DNA from: Zizania palustris
Lineage: Eukaryota; Streptophyta; Magnoliopsida; Poales; Poaceae
Reading direction: 5' to 3'
NCBI GenBank assembly: GCA_019279435.1
Contig: JAAALK010000082.1
Location: 76,356,989-76,420,988 of the forward strand
DNA: 64,000 nucleotides
Within the stretch, counting starts at the first letter, position 1; each line of letters begins with the position of its first letter. The notes beneath the pieces were generated by a model. It saw only the letters and a program-made list of their open reading frames with translations. It searched no databases and was not told the origin of the DNA. The translations under genes and the position numbers were made by a program. Of this stretch, positions 19,286 to 30,841 are shown piece after piece.

Positions 19286-21368
19286 TTAGGCATTTATCCA
19301 TCTGCTCAGGAAGTATTTATTCAGGTATTTTCCATTCAACGCCCTTCTGAATACTTCTCCATCCATTCCTTAGAGAAAATAAGCATTGCCAGGCACTACT
19401 CGATGTACCCGAAACGACCCTTCCCAATTGGGGGACCACTTACCGAATCGATTATCTTTAGATCCGATCGGTAGGATAAGTTTCCATACAAGTTCTCCTT
19501 GTTCGAATGATTTTGGTATCACCTTCTTATTGTAAAACCTGGCAACCCTTGCTTTATTTTATTCAATCTTCTCAAGAGCTTTTAATCATACTTGCGCCAA
19601 GTCATCCAGCCCATCTGTCATTAGGTTATAATAGTCACTGACTGTAAGCTAATCTTTTAGCACAATCCTTCTTGACCCGATATTATTCTCCCAAGGTAGC
19701 ACAGCCTTGTGGCCGTACACTAGCTGATACGGTGGCACCTGAGTGGATCCATGTCATGCCATCCGATAAGTCCAAAGTGCCTCTAATAGGGACTGATGTC
19801 AACGTCTCGGTTGTTCGTTGATCTTGCGCTTTATCAATTTGATCAAAATTTTATTGGATGCCTCCGCTTTCCCATTATCCTGCGCGTAATACGGTGAAGA
19901 ATTTAAAAGTTTAATCCCCATATCGGTTGCGAACTGTTGAAACTCCTCTAATACGAAAATTGTCCCCTAATCTGTGGTGATGGTCTGTGGAATCTTGAAC
20001 CAGTATATTATGTGTTCCTTGATAAACTCAATAGCATCGGCAGCCATAACCTTGTTGAGTGGAATGGCCTATACCCATTTTGTAAAATAGTATGTGGCTG
20101 CTATTATGAATTTGTGTCATCTACTTCACGCTCGGTAAATTTGATCGATCATATCGATACCCCACCCCCTAAAGGTCTAAGGTTTATTTATTGGGTTCAT
20201 TGCCGATGCAGGTGCCCTCTGGACGGCCCCAATTTTTTGGTAGTCCTGACACCCCTTGTAATGTGTTATACAGTCCTCCACCATAGTCGGCCAAAAGTAA
20301 CCTGCCCTCCGTAATAGCCATTTCATTTTCTGGGCCGACTGGTGTGTCCCTCATAAGCCGTCATGAACTTCGCACATCATCACTTTGGCTTCTTCGGTGC
20401 CTTTGCATCTAAGGAGGACTCTGTTGGTCGTCCAACGGTATAAATCCTCGTTGAGCATTACATATCTTGTTACTTGGTACCTGAGCTTTCTTGGCACCAA
20501 TATTGAAGGATCCTTCAAATAAATAATAATGTCAAACCTCCGGTCATTGGCCTCTATCTCCACAACCTTGACCTCGATTGACCTGACCATCGGCTCGTAT
20601 CCCGACGCTATCTAGGCCAAATCATTAGCTTCTGAGTTCTGCTCTCTTGGGATATGGGTAAAAACCACGTTGCGGAAGCTCGTTATCACAGCTCAGCACC
20701 GATCATAATATTCTATTAACTCTTCCTTGCACTCATATTCCTCTAATAGTTGTCTCATGACCAGTAGAGAGTCACCGAGAATTTAAACTGAATCAATACC
20801 GACTTCTTTTAATAGTTTCAATCCTTTTTGCACGGCTTCGTATTCGGCCTGATTGTTGGTGGAGAAAGTTTTAATGTGTATGCGAACTCAAATGGTGCCC
20901 CTCGAGGGGATATAATCACTAGGCCAATACCACATCCGTGCCGGCATACTGATCCGTCGAAGAACAATGTCCATGGTACCGGCTCCACATGGGTTACCAT
21001 CTTATCCCTATGTTGAACTATGAAATCGTCCACTGCTTGCCCTTTCATTGCTTTAGCCAATTCATACCTAAGGCCGATAGCATAAATTTAATGACATCGG
21101 CCTTGCACACCACGGTGCATTCTGCCGAAAGTACATAATGTCTCAACTTGGTACATGCGAAGTACAAGCATAAACAGAGCTTCTCCACCACCGGATACCG
21201 AGTCTCGGTGTCTAGGAGCCTTTTGTTTATATAGATCACCCTTTCCTTCTTGTCGACCTCCTGACTTAGCACCGCGCTGATGACCTCATTATCGGACGAT
21301 AGGTACAACTTGAACGGGGTGCCCTTTTGTGGTGGCATTAACACTAGTGGAGAATTAAGGTATTCTTT
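19286..21368 (-). pseudogene. pol: Element D pol, downstream half: RNase H and integrase, decayed
   Basis: Read on the minus strand from 21368, this is a Ty3/gypsy pol. RNase H has KLYLSSDNEVISAVLSQE and RYPVVEKLCLCLYFACTKLR, then a second RNase H-like WTLFFDGSVC. Integrase remnants follow: GWGIDMI, a TITTD...GTIF remnant, DNGKAEASNKILI and LVYGHKAVLP. The C-terminal KWSPNWEGSFRVHRVVPGNA leads to a stop at 19286-19288. Many stops and frameshifts make it non-functional. It is separated from its own reverse transcriptase (28486-29529) by element E, whose TCTTT duplication marks the insertion point. Confidence 0.85.
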
Positions 21369-22529
21369 TGTTGGGGGAATAAGTTTCCCTTGAAAAGGGG
21401 CCAAATGACGTCAGCCTCCGACAGCCTTCGGCCCGGAGCCCAACACTGTCGAAGCCTGTTCCTTTCTGAAGAAATTATTTCCATGTCCCAAGGTTCACTT
21501 CGAGGCCCTTTGGAGCGAGGCCTCCGAACCCCTTCGGAGCCCTCCGGAGCGAAGCGTTAAGATCCCTTGAAGATTGCCAGATGCTAAGTCTCAGGCTAAC
21601 TTCGAAGTTAGCCTCTGGGCCTTGTTCGGAGTTAACCTTCACGCTCCCTTCGGAGCTCCTCAGAGCCAGCCTCCGGGACCCCAGTTCAGGGCCCCAGTTC
21701 AGAGCCCAGTTCGGAGGCCCAGTTCGGAGGCCCGGTTCGGAGCCCCAGTTCGGAGCCCCAGTTCGGAGGCCCAGGTCGGAGCCCCAGCTCGGAGGCCCAG
21801 TTCGGAGCCCCGGTTTGGAGCCCCGGTTTGGAGCCCCGGTTCGGAGGCCCAGTTCGGAGGCCCAGTTCGAAGCCCCAGTTCAGAGCCCCGGTTCAGAGGC
21901 CCAGTTCAGAGCCTTGGTTCGGAGGCCCGGTTAGGAGGCCCCGTTCGGAGGTCCAGTTCAGAGGTCCAGTTCGGAGCCCCAGTTCAGAGCTCAGTTCGGA
22001 GTATACTTCGAAGCCTCCCTTGCAGCCTCCGCCTGAAGAGCTTCGGCCCCTACTCCGAATCCAGAAGATATTTACACCTTGCTACAGTGTGGAAGCTGTA
22101 CCAGGGGCCCCTCTGCCCCTAGTATGTCGTTTAGCTGGTCAAGAAGTGACGTTGTCTGACACGGCTGTAAAGCTGTAAAGCACTTTTGTACCGTAGCTAG
22201 CTCCTTTTCCCCTTCTTGCCCCTATGAGCCTAGGGCTTATAGAGGGCGTTCTGGTCCTTTCCTTTGGCCTGCGTGCCTATAAAAGCAGGGCCAAGCCCTT
22301 GTAACAGGGGAGCTCCTCCAGGGGCCATGAAACCTTGGAGTTCACCACACTACACCAAGGCATATCATGCCAAATCCACCACAAACTAGACGTAGGGCTA
22401 TTATCCCCTAGGGGAGGTCCGAACCAGTATAAATCATTTCTTCCTCTGAGAGAACCCTTCGAAGTTCATTTTACACACCATATACACACATACAAAACTT
22501 GTGATGTAGCTAACACAATTGCTACAACA
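21369..22529 (+). repeat. Element E 5' LTR
   Basis: TGTTGGGGGAATAAG...GCTACAACA, 1161 bp. The TATA box TATAAAAG is at 22278-22285. A GC-rich array of about 13-15-bp units (GTTCGGAGCCCCA and variants) fills roughly 21680-21990. Long open frames here, such as 21574-22122, are translations of the array. Confidence 0.92.
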
Positions 22530-22531
22530 GT

Positions 22532-22549
22532 TGGCGCCGTCTGTGGGGA
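22532..22549 (+). other. Element E primer binding site
   Basis: TGGCGCCGTCTGTGGGGA two bases after the LTR, closely matching A, B and F. This similarity would let E use the same priming tRNA as its Tat relatives. Confidence 0.78.
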
Positions 22550-23832
22550 CCTTAGTACTAAAAGCTAAGTTCTCTGCTACCACCCGTGTCTCGAAGTGCG
22601 CTTGAGGGGGGAGCTTCGAAGTTTTGTGCTTTGGAGTCCACCCTCCGGCAAGGGGCTTCGAGCGCAGCTTGAAGGTCTTTCTCTCCTTCCACCATCCCTC
22701 GTGCTTCGGAGTCCACCCTCTGGCGAGGGGCTCCATTTCGTGCGCCAAAGGCCTCCGAAGCCCCAGGGGCTATGAGGCAAGTTTTTCACCCGCTCTATAA
22801 GGTATGAACATAGTCCACAGTCCTACTTCGCCGTGCAATTTTCAGTTATTTTCAATAAATTACCGAAGTCTTAATTCACCTTCGAAGCAAAATCTTGCTT
22901 CACTCTGTCAAAAACCCGAAGCCTTGCTTCAGCTTGTTAAAACCGAAGCTCTGTTGTGTCCTTCTCAAGACCCAAAGCCAACAGCCTCGTTCTTCTAAGA
23001 ACCAAGGTTACAGCTTTGTATTGTTAAGGACCAAAGCACGACTTCGAAGTCTATTTGAAACCGGACTCAACATCCGAAGGCTACACAGCGCCTCCGGGCC
23101 CGTAGCAGTAACAGGGACTCTAGGCCACTGGCCCGATGCATCCAGGTACTCCGAGCCACCGGCCCGATGCGTCCAGGGATTCCGGGTTCCGTACCCGAAG
23201 CATCCCAGGGTCGAAGGTGACCCAGAGTCGAAGGTGGCTCAGAGCCGAAGGTGGCTCACATTATTACAGGTTCGGTGAATCCACACCAAATATCCATTTT
23301 CATTACAGAATCAAGCTCAGAAGCCTTGCTTCGCTATCCAAACACGCTCCGAAACCTTGCTTCACGTGTCAAAATCTAATATACGCCTAAGCATGTCGAA
23401 GTCATGCTTCGCCTAAAATCTAAGTGCGTTTTGGAGCCTTGCTCAGGCAAAGCATCCAAATCCAAGCATGCCGAAGCATGCTTCGCTTAATTTGGCTACG
23501 TGGAAGCCTTGCTTCGCTCCAAATTAACGCATTCGAAGCCCAAAAGAGGCCTTTGCTCGATGTGTTATAAACATCCGAAGCCGCCAAAAGGCGCACTCCT
23601 TCGCATTTTTTATTGCCCGCACCAGCAATGACTAAGTCCCTAGATGCCACGAGCAAGGGGGAAGCATGTATGCGAAGCGTGCAAATGTAATGCGCAGTAC
23701 AAGCGTGACGAGCTAAAACGTTCGAAGTCATCAAACTATGCGAAGCATGCAGACGAAGTATGCAAATACAATAAATCTCATTCATTGAATGATAATTGAG
23801 AAGTGTGTTACAAATGTACTTCAACAGCAAAA
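22550..23832. repeat. Element E non-coding leader with degenerate repeats
   Basis: 1.3 kb between the primer site and the antisense gene stop, where gag-pol would be expected. It holds two copies of a GGAGTCCACCCTC-type block (22630, 22710), a GCCCGATGC(A/G)TCCAGG repeat (23130-23180), GTCGAAGGTG repeats (23210-23260), and many GAAGC(C/A)TTGCTTCG-like short copies (22880-23530). No coding signal was seen. Confidence 0.65.
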
Positions 23833-26800
23833 TTATGAATAGTCTGTGTCTAAGCCTAAGAAAAAGCGAGCTCGAGGCCCCCGCCCTCGCTTTCCCTTCT
23901 TCTGGCCAGGGCCCCCTCAGCTGGACGAAGCCTCGTCGGAGCCTGCTCTCCCACGGACGGCTCATCCATGTCCCAAAGCCCGAAGACCTCGTCTTCCACT
24001 TTGCAGGTCGCTCCAAGTCTACGAGGCAGGCGGCACCGTGTCGAAGGCAGAAAAGTCTAAAGCTTCATCGCCTGCCAAGGCCGTTCGCGAAGGCAAGGAT
24101 GAAGAATTCCAAAGGGACTCCGTCTTCATGATGGCTAGCAGATCCTGAACAACTTCGGGGATTGCTTCGCCGTTAGGCCCCCTCGGAAGTTTAAATCAAG
24201 GTGGGCCTTCGGACCTAGCTACCTCGAGGACCGCCCACAACTGGCGAAGTTCTTTAGAATCCTCAAGTACTTCGAAGTCAACATTCGGAGACTAAACCTG
24301 GGCAGATCTACACCTTCGGAGGCGGAGGTGCCGACATCGAAGGCTGAGCTGGCGAGGCATGCACCCTGGCTTGGCGAAGGCGGAGGGCTTTTTGAAGCTC
24401 GAGGACTGCTTCACAGCCTTGGTCCTTCCAAGGCTCCTGAAGTCACCGCCAAGCTCTATGGATGCCAGCCAGAGGCGTCACGAAGTGTTGGCCTCCGAAG
24501 GCCACAGGGGTCGCCGAGGTTGCTGCTTCGAGGTGGTTGCAGCCCACGTCGTGAAGCATTTGCAACACCCCTTTACCCGCCACTCGACCGGCCATAAAGG
24601 CGAAGCCCTTCAAGGATTGCTCCGCCGTCACAGCCACCACCTTCAAGAATGCGGCGCGGTCCCCAATAGGATCCTGGCTGCCGAAGTCCGGAGCCCGACA
24701 TTCGGTCCCTATCTGTTGAAGGACCTCGGTCAGGCTCCAAGTGGCTTCGCCGATGTTGTCAACGACAAAGTCCTCAAGGCGCTGAGCTCTTTGGCGAAGC
24801 TCGGAGTTCTCCCTCGCCAGCTGGGCTTCAGCGTCCTTCACAGCTTTGAGCTCCACGCGGAGTCTGTCAGTCTCTGAGGCCAAGGCTTCCCTAGCCTCGC
24901 CGGCCTCGGCTGAAGCTTCGGCCCGCCTTTGCTTCTCGGCTTCCACAGAGACTTCGCATCGGAGGGCCTCCTTCTCCTCCGCCAAGCGCGTCATCCGCCT
25001 GTCCACAAAAGTTGATGCTGATGCGTTCAGTGAGAAGGCCTAACAGAATTCAAGAAAATCATTAGTGTTGATCGAAGGCCAAAGTATGACTTGACGGCTG
25101 CTTAGGACTTCGCTCACCTGGATAAGGGCTTCATTCGCGTTGATGAAGAGTTCCATGGGGTTCGAGTGGCTGAGTTGAGCCACCAAGCCCCCTTCCTCCG
25201 CATCTGCGTAGCCCTCGCGGAAGTTGTTGATGGCTGCCTCCGTCATGGCCCCCTTCGGCCACAAAGGCCAAACAATCTCCTCCGCCGCAACCGCCTGCGC
25301 AGGCTTCGCCAAAGCTGGGCTTTGATCCACCACTTCGACTTCCTCGTCGTGGCGAGGGTTCCCTTCGTCGCGGCCGCTGCCCCTGTCTTCCTCAGATGAG
25401 GAGCTATCGGACTCCGAGCTGCTGCCGCTGCTGCTGCTACTGCCGGAGGCCTCCGCTGGCTTCGGCGCAGCGAGCCTCGCACCGACATCATCTTTTGCAA
25501 GAAAAGTTGAAGTCAAAATCCGCATATTAAAGAGAAGTATGTTTGAAGTGTTTACCTTCGTCGGAGATTTCTTCGAAGGTAGAAGGGTCAATATGTGCCC
25601 CCAATCCCTTCGCTGCGAAGCTGGCGCGTCAACCTCCACGCCTGAAGCCGTAGTCGTCGAGGCCTTTGCTACCTCCTTGGTAGCCGGAGCACTTGTAGGC
25701 TCCGCAGCTGTTTGAGGGTCCGCTGCTACTGCCTCCTCCGGAGTAGAGGCTTCGGTCGCGGGGACCTCCAGCCGAGCCCCCGAAGTTCCGGGCTCGTCGT
25801 CATCCCCTCTCTTCCTCTTGGCGCCGGTTGTCGAAGCTGCAAGGTGGGAGAAGTCTGGCAGAGCCGGGACCTCTTCGTAGCCGAGCAGGGTCCACACCCT
25901 GTTCCAGTGCTCCCAAGACCCCACCGAAGCAAGCCACTGGGCTTGCTCCTCTGGTGTCGGAGCCCCAACAACACGCTCCGCCGCCGCGATGGCCTCCTCC
26001 AGAGTCTTTACTTCAAGAGTGGCTTCATAAAAATCCAAGTCAGAATAAAGTTTTTGGCGAAGCATGAAAGTAGAAAAGCTTTGAAGTCTTACCGAGGCGT
26101 TCAAATGCCACTTCGTTTAGGCCCCCTCGACCCGAAGGTTGGAAGAGCCCCTCCGGCCAAGAACGCGCAAGGGGGCTGAGCCGGAGGATGATGAACTCCT
26201 CCACGAGGTCCCTCATGCTCATCTTCGTGGCCACCCTCTAAAGGAGCAAGATCCTCGAGCGAAGGGTGTCAGAGCTGGTCTTCACCACGCCTTCACGCCA
26301 ATAAGAGATAAGTGCATTGGTACTCCGAAGGGGAGAGTTCGCGCCGACGGAGGCATAGAACCACTCTTGATCCCACTTCGAGTACCATTTGCTGTTGGCA
26401 GCCCTCACCGGGAAGGCATCTTGGTACTCCTTCCAAAGGCCAAAGCCCTTTTGACGTAGTCTACACCTTCCCTTGGCTTTGGTTGGCAGTTAGCGTCATG
26501 AAGGGCGACGAACACGTCGGCGCGGCCCTCGCAACCTTCGGCCCTCATGGCCCACTCAAACACAGCAAGCCTCGCCACAGCGTTGGGTGAAAGTTGAGGA
26601 AGTTAGAGGTTGTAAGCCCTCAGGACTTCGCCCAACATCCCCACCACCGGTAGTCCAAGGCCGGCTTCGAAGAAGGCTTCAAACAGCACCACTTCATCAG
26701 CCCGAGGCCTCGGTATGGCCTCCGACTTCTCCGGAACTCGAAGCTGGATCTTCGAAGCAATCCTTCCTTCGTAGGCCCTCCGGACGGACTCCTCTGTGGA

Positions 26801-26974
26801 GATCGAGGCCCTCATCTCCAATGTTTGCTCAAACTTGTCGGATGGCGACAGAAGGTCCCTCGGCCCCAACCGCCTCAGAGCAGGCTTCGCTGTCGCAGCT
26901 GCCGCTGCCTGCACTTGGGCGGAGTTCCAGCTCGAGCCCAAGGCCAAAGCCTTTGAAGAAACCTTCTTCGGCAT
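23833..26974 (-). pseudogene. Element E antisense gene, homologous to the B antisense gene, exon 1 disrupted
   Basis: Starts MPKKVSSKALALG at 26974 and keeps the block order of the B protein. FEAFFEAGLGLPVVGMLGEV is followed by a TAA near 26603 and then LPQLSPNAVARLAVFEWAMR; SMRDLVEEF; GAPTPEEQAQWL and GSWEHWNRVW; an acidic Ser-rich segment; a coiled coil (about 24443-25039); and ELRQLWAVLE with the C-terminus GLDTDYS before the stop at 23833. GT-AG sites matching B are visible: donor 26092 with acceptor before about 26022, donor 25555 with acceptor before 25491, donor 25117 with acceptor before 25039. The intron before the last exon in B is not evident. Exon 1 carries the nonsense codon and apparent frameshifts near 26240-26450. 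Function is unknown. Confidence 0.8.
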
Positions 26975-27115
26975 TTTGTGGAGCTTCGGCGCGAAGGGGA
27001 TAAAGCTTGTGAGGGGTGCTCCACGTGAAGCTAAGGAGGAGAAGAGAGCGAAGGATGCAAGACGCTGAGAAGAAAGCTAATGAGAAGCATGCCGAAGTCG
27101 TGTGCGGTAAACCCC

Positions 27116-27123
27116 TATTTATA
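27116..27123 (-). promoter_or_regulatory. TATA box of the element E antisense gene
   Basis: Minus-strand TATAAATA about 142 bp upstream of the antisense ATG at 26974, matching the position of the boxes in B and F although the surrounding sequence is strongly diverged. Confidence 0.68.
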
Positions 27124-27402
27124 GGCGGTAAAAATCCCAACGGTTCGTGGGCCGAACCCACTGGCAGGTGGGCCTCCAGCGAAGGCGAAGCGGCCCAGCG
27201 CGCGGTAACGGTCAAGTTTATAGCTGTTGCGGAGTCAGTTGATCTCCCCGAGGTCATTCTGACAGCTGACGCAGGTGACTACTACCTGCGCATTTCGAAG
27301 CTGCCTTCGGTCCAAGCTCCAAAGGCCTTTTTTTCCCTGGAGTTGTAATTTTCGGTCATTTGTCCCAAGGGCGCACGCACGCCTTCGTCCCGAAGGCCCG
27401 CG

Positions 27403-27415
27403 AGCGAGGGGCTAC
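27403..27415 (+). other. Element E polypurine tract
   Basis: GCGAGGGGCTAC directly before the 3' LTR, nearly identical to the tract in B and F. Confidence 0.68.
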
Positions 27416-28485
27416 TGTTGGGGGAATAAGTTTCCCTTGAACAGGGGCCAAATGACGTCAGCCTCCGACAACCTTCGGCCCGGAGCCCAACACTGTCGAA
27501 ACCTGTTCCTTTCTGAAGAAATTATTTCCAAGTCCTAAGGTTCACTTAGAGGCCCTTTGGAGCGAGGCCTCCGAACCCCTTCGGAGCCCTCCGGAGCGAA
27601 GCGTTAAGATCCCTTGAAGATTGCCAGATGCTAAGTCTCAGGCTAACTTCGAAGTTAGCCTATGGGCCTTGTTCGGAGTTAACCTTCACGCTCCCTTCGG
27701 AGCTCCTCAGAGCCATCCTCCGGGACCCCAGTTCAGGGCCCCAGTTCAGAGCCCCAGTTTGGAGGCCCAGTTCGGAGCCCCAGTTCGAAGGCCTAGTTCG
27801 GAGCCCCAGTTCGGAGGCCCAAGTCAGAGCCCCAGCTCGGAGGCCCAGTTCGGAGCCCCGGTTTGGAGCCCCGGTTCGGAGCCCTGGTTCGGAGGCCCGG
27901 TTCGGAGGACCTGTTCGGAGGTCCTGTTCGGAGCTCCAGTTTGGAGCTCAGTTCAGAGTATACTTCGAAGCCTCCCTTGCAGCCTCCGCCTAAGAGCTCC
28001 GTCCCCTACTCTGAATCCAGAAGATATTTACACCTTGCTACAGTGCGGAAGCCGTACTAGGGGCCCCTCTGCCCCTAGTATGTCGTTTAGCTGGTCAAGA
28101 AGTGACGTTGTCTGACACGTCTGTAAAGCTGTAAAGCACTTTTGTACCGTAGCTAGCTCCTTTTCCCCTTCTTGCCCCTATGAGCCTAGGGCTTATAGAG
28201 GGTGTTCTGGTCTTTTCCTTTGGCCTGCGTGCCTATAAAAGCAGGGCCAAGCCCTTGTAACAGGGGAGCTCCTCCAGGGGCCATGAAACCCTGGAGTTCA
28301 CCACACTACACCAAGGCATATCATGCCAAATCCACCACAAACTGTACGTAGGGCTATTATCCCCTAGGGGAGGTCCGAACCAGTATAAATCATTTTTTCC
28401 TCTGAGAGAACCCTTCGAGGTTCATTTTACACACCATATACACACATACAAAACCTGTGATGTAGCTAACACAATTGCTACAACA
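27416..28485 (+). repeat. Element E 3' LTR
   Basis: 1070 bp with the same ends as the 5' LTR. It is about 91 bp shorter because the GTTCGGAGCCCC array (about 27725-27960) has fewer units. Outside the array I count substitutions at very roughly 3 percent, so E appears older than B and F. TATAAAAG is at 28234-28241. The TCTTT duplication follows. Confidence 0.92.
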
Positions 28486-29529
28486 TCTTTGATTTCGTCA
28501 AAAGCTTTATGTTGCTTGTCTCCCCATGCGAATTCCTGGCCGGGCTTCAACTTCAACAATGGGGTGAATAGCTCTATCTTCTTTGAGAGGTTGGCTATGA
28601 ATCTTCTAAGGAAATTTATCTTCCCGATCAACGACTATAATTCGGTTTAATAGGCAAGGGGCTGAGTATTCTTAATGGCTTCAACACTGCGTTGGCTGAC
28701 CTCGATCCCCCTCTCATGCACAATAAAGTCTAGGATCTTCCCCGCTGATAAACCAAAGGCACATTTCTCGGGATTCATCTTTAGTCCATATTTCCAAGCC
28801 CTCTATAGGACTTAACGCATATCAGCCACATGGTCTTAGACAACGCTTGATTCGGTCATGAAAATCTGATTATAGCCTGCATTCCCATCCATGAAGTTGA
28901 TGATCTTATGTCCCGATGCGGCATCCACTAGCAGATCCTCGATCGACATTGGGTATTCATCTTTTGGGGTTGCCTTGTTCAAGTCTCTGAAGTCGACATA
29001 TATCCTGAGCTTTCCACTCTTCTTTTAGATTTGTACAATATTTGATACCCATTCTGCATATCGGCACGATCGTGTGAATACCACGTCATACTGTCTTGTT
29101 ACCTCGGCCTTGATATCTGGATATATTTATGCCTTGAACTGCCGAGGTGACTGCTTGAATGGTTGATACCCTTGTTTTATCGGCAGCTATTGTTCCACAA
29201 TCGATCGGCTTAAACCAGGCATCTCATGATATTCCCACGCGAAACAGTGTCGATATTCTCATAGTAACATGACTAGCTCATTCTTGATCTCATCAAGGAG
29301 TTTAGCACTTACGAAGGTTGGCCTCAGTCTGTCACCTAGCCCGATGTCAACTTCCTAAAGTTCATTGGCCACGGCGAAACCATGACCCAACTTGCCCTCT
29401 GTCCTGTCAATGCGGTCTTCACATGAAGAGTTCGGGCTCTCCCCCGTGGGTCGGTCCAATTCTGCCATCTATCGCCCTAATATGTTACGGCCTCGGGCCT
29501 TGTATGATGAGTAGGTGAAGTTTGTGGTC
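28486..29529 (-). pseudogene. pol: Element D pol, upstream half: reverse transcriptase with internal deletion
   Basis: Read on the minus strand: DIGLGDRLRPTFVSA, then HCFAWEYHEMPGL, then RYAEWVSNIVQI, VDFRDLNKATPKDEYPM and GYNQIFMTES. It jumps directly to HVADMR...KYGLKMNPEKCAFG, followed by INFLRRFIANLSKKIELFTPLL up to the element E junction. The segment that normally holds the FGLKNAG and Y(I/V/M)DD catalytic motifs, about 75 residues, is absent, and several stops occur. Gag and protease, expected between here and the primer site, are also missing. Confidence 0.85.
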
Positions 29530-29551
29530 CCACTGGGCGTGCCAAAAAGCG
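29530..29551 (-). other. Element D primer binding site region
   Basis: Minus-strand TTTGGCACGCCCAGTGGGAC within two to three bases of the LTR boundary. It differs from the TGGCGCC site of A, B, E and F and marks D as a different Ty3 lineage. The tRNA was not determined. Confidence 0.6.
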
Positions 29552-30841
29552 TGTTGGTGTATTTTTTGGTCACACTTTGACACATGCGTGGCTTGGGAGA
29601 TCTGCTTCACTCCAATGCAGGTCCTATGTTCTTAGAAAAAGGGTTCAAGGCGTGCCAATCAGTTTGATCCTACAACTGATAAAGGAACAGAAAATAAGAC
29701 ATTAGTAGCGTGGCCTATCGGCTATCGAGCCAATGATCGCGATGAGGATGGGATATTCGTGGAATATCATGTCGATCGTCCATAAGGCCGATGACCTGAG
29801 ATGAAGCAATCGGGCAAGCGTTCCATCGACCGATAAGATGAAGACTTAACCACGTAGGCCGATGAGTGCTTTTTCGATAACTTATAAGAAGTAGCGTGGA
29901 ATCGAAGATAACCCGTCGACTTGTACTCCGATAGAAATAAATAAAATGTGCCAAATAACATATCTATATCATGAAAATCATCACAATAACTAGATCGGAC
30001 CTAACCAAGACAGTAGCTAGTCATGATGATCTTAATAATATATCAAAGAATCGGGTATGATTTATTTAGATGAACGGTATACATCATGAAAAAGATACAA
30101 TAGCAAGATATGTCGGACTTAACCGATGAAGCCTCAAACTATCACACTTAGATCACATCAATCTAAGAGATCAAACTAAACTGATGCAGCCTTAGACCTA
30201 GCTAGTACACCGAGAACAACCGGCGACCGTACTATTTCAATGTTCACCTCAAGAGATCAAATTGATGCAGTCATGAGGATAATGATCTAATCATGACGAA
30301 CGTCGGGGGTGGCGGGACTCACCTCTTCGCCGGAGAACGAAACAATGCAGCCCAGCTCCGAGTGCCGAACCACACCAGATAAACCTTGGAAGCCAAGGGT
30401 GGCGAATCGCCGAGTAGTTGATTGATAGAGATGTGTTTTTCTAGGGAAAATTACTCACATGCCATTATAATTTTCAGAAATTGCCTATATGCCACTGTCA
30501 GTGACTATGGCGGTCCCATTTGTCAGTGACACACCGATGGCATATTGGCAAACCATGAAAATTGTAATGGCACGGAAAAAATTAACCCATTTTTCTAAGC
30601 TAACTATGGGTACATATTTATAGTTCAGAGACTTGGCGTTCAAGCACTCTATCTTAACCAATTCCGGATAATCTTCATCTTCTTTTCTCCATCTTATCTC
30701 CATCGGCTTCTTCTATGCCCGATCATCTTGTAACAGCATGGACGAGCTTCCTTGACTTTCCTTGACCGGACCCCTTTGACTTCTATTGATAGTGCGACAT
30801 TTTCTAGTTGGCCTGGGCTTTACCAAATCTTGGCATCAACA
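29552..30841 (-). repeat. Element D 5' LTR
   Basis: 1290 bp bounded in plus-strand reading by TGTTGGTGTATT and GGCATCAACA, with the primer site at its left end as expected for a minus-strand element. It contains a small palindromic insert (30459-30575). No second D LTR is in the window. Its right edge abuts Copia K's 3' LTR, so D appears to have inserted there. Confidence 0.75.
30459..30575. mobile_element. MITE-like palindromic element in the D LTR
   Basis: About 117 bp whose two halves are imperfect inverted repeats. The left end GCCATTATAATTTTCA pairs with the right-end complement GCCATTACAATTTTCA, and the inner parts also pair (TATATGCCA with the complement of TGGCATATT, and TCAGTGAC twice). 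No clear target duplication was found, so it could also be a simple hairpin. Confidence 0.45.

Larger units (their letters stand above)
21369..28485 (+). mobile_element. Element E: complete non-autonomous Tat-like LTR retrotransposon carrying only the antisense gene
   Basis: 7117 bp with LTRs of 1161 bp (21369-22529) and 1070 bp (27416-28485), a TGGCGCC primer site, a polypurine tract and the target duplication TCTTT at 21364-21368 and 28486-28490. The 4.9-kb interior has no gag, protease, reverse transcriptase, RNase H or integrase motif on either strand. Its only coding content is a minus-strand gene homologous to the antisense gene of B and F. It must have moved with enzymes supplied by another element. 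It lies within the pol of element D. Confidence 0.93.

Noticed and set aside
21574..22178. Long open frames (182 and 117 codons) in the E LTR, with similar ones at 27621-28115
   Set aside because: They read through the GTTCGGAGCCCC array inside the LTR in several frames. The protein is pure repeat.
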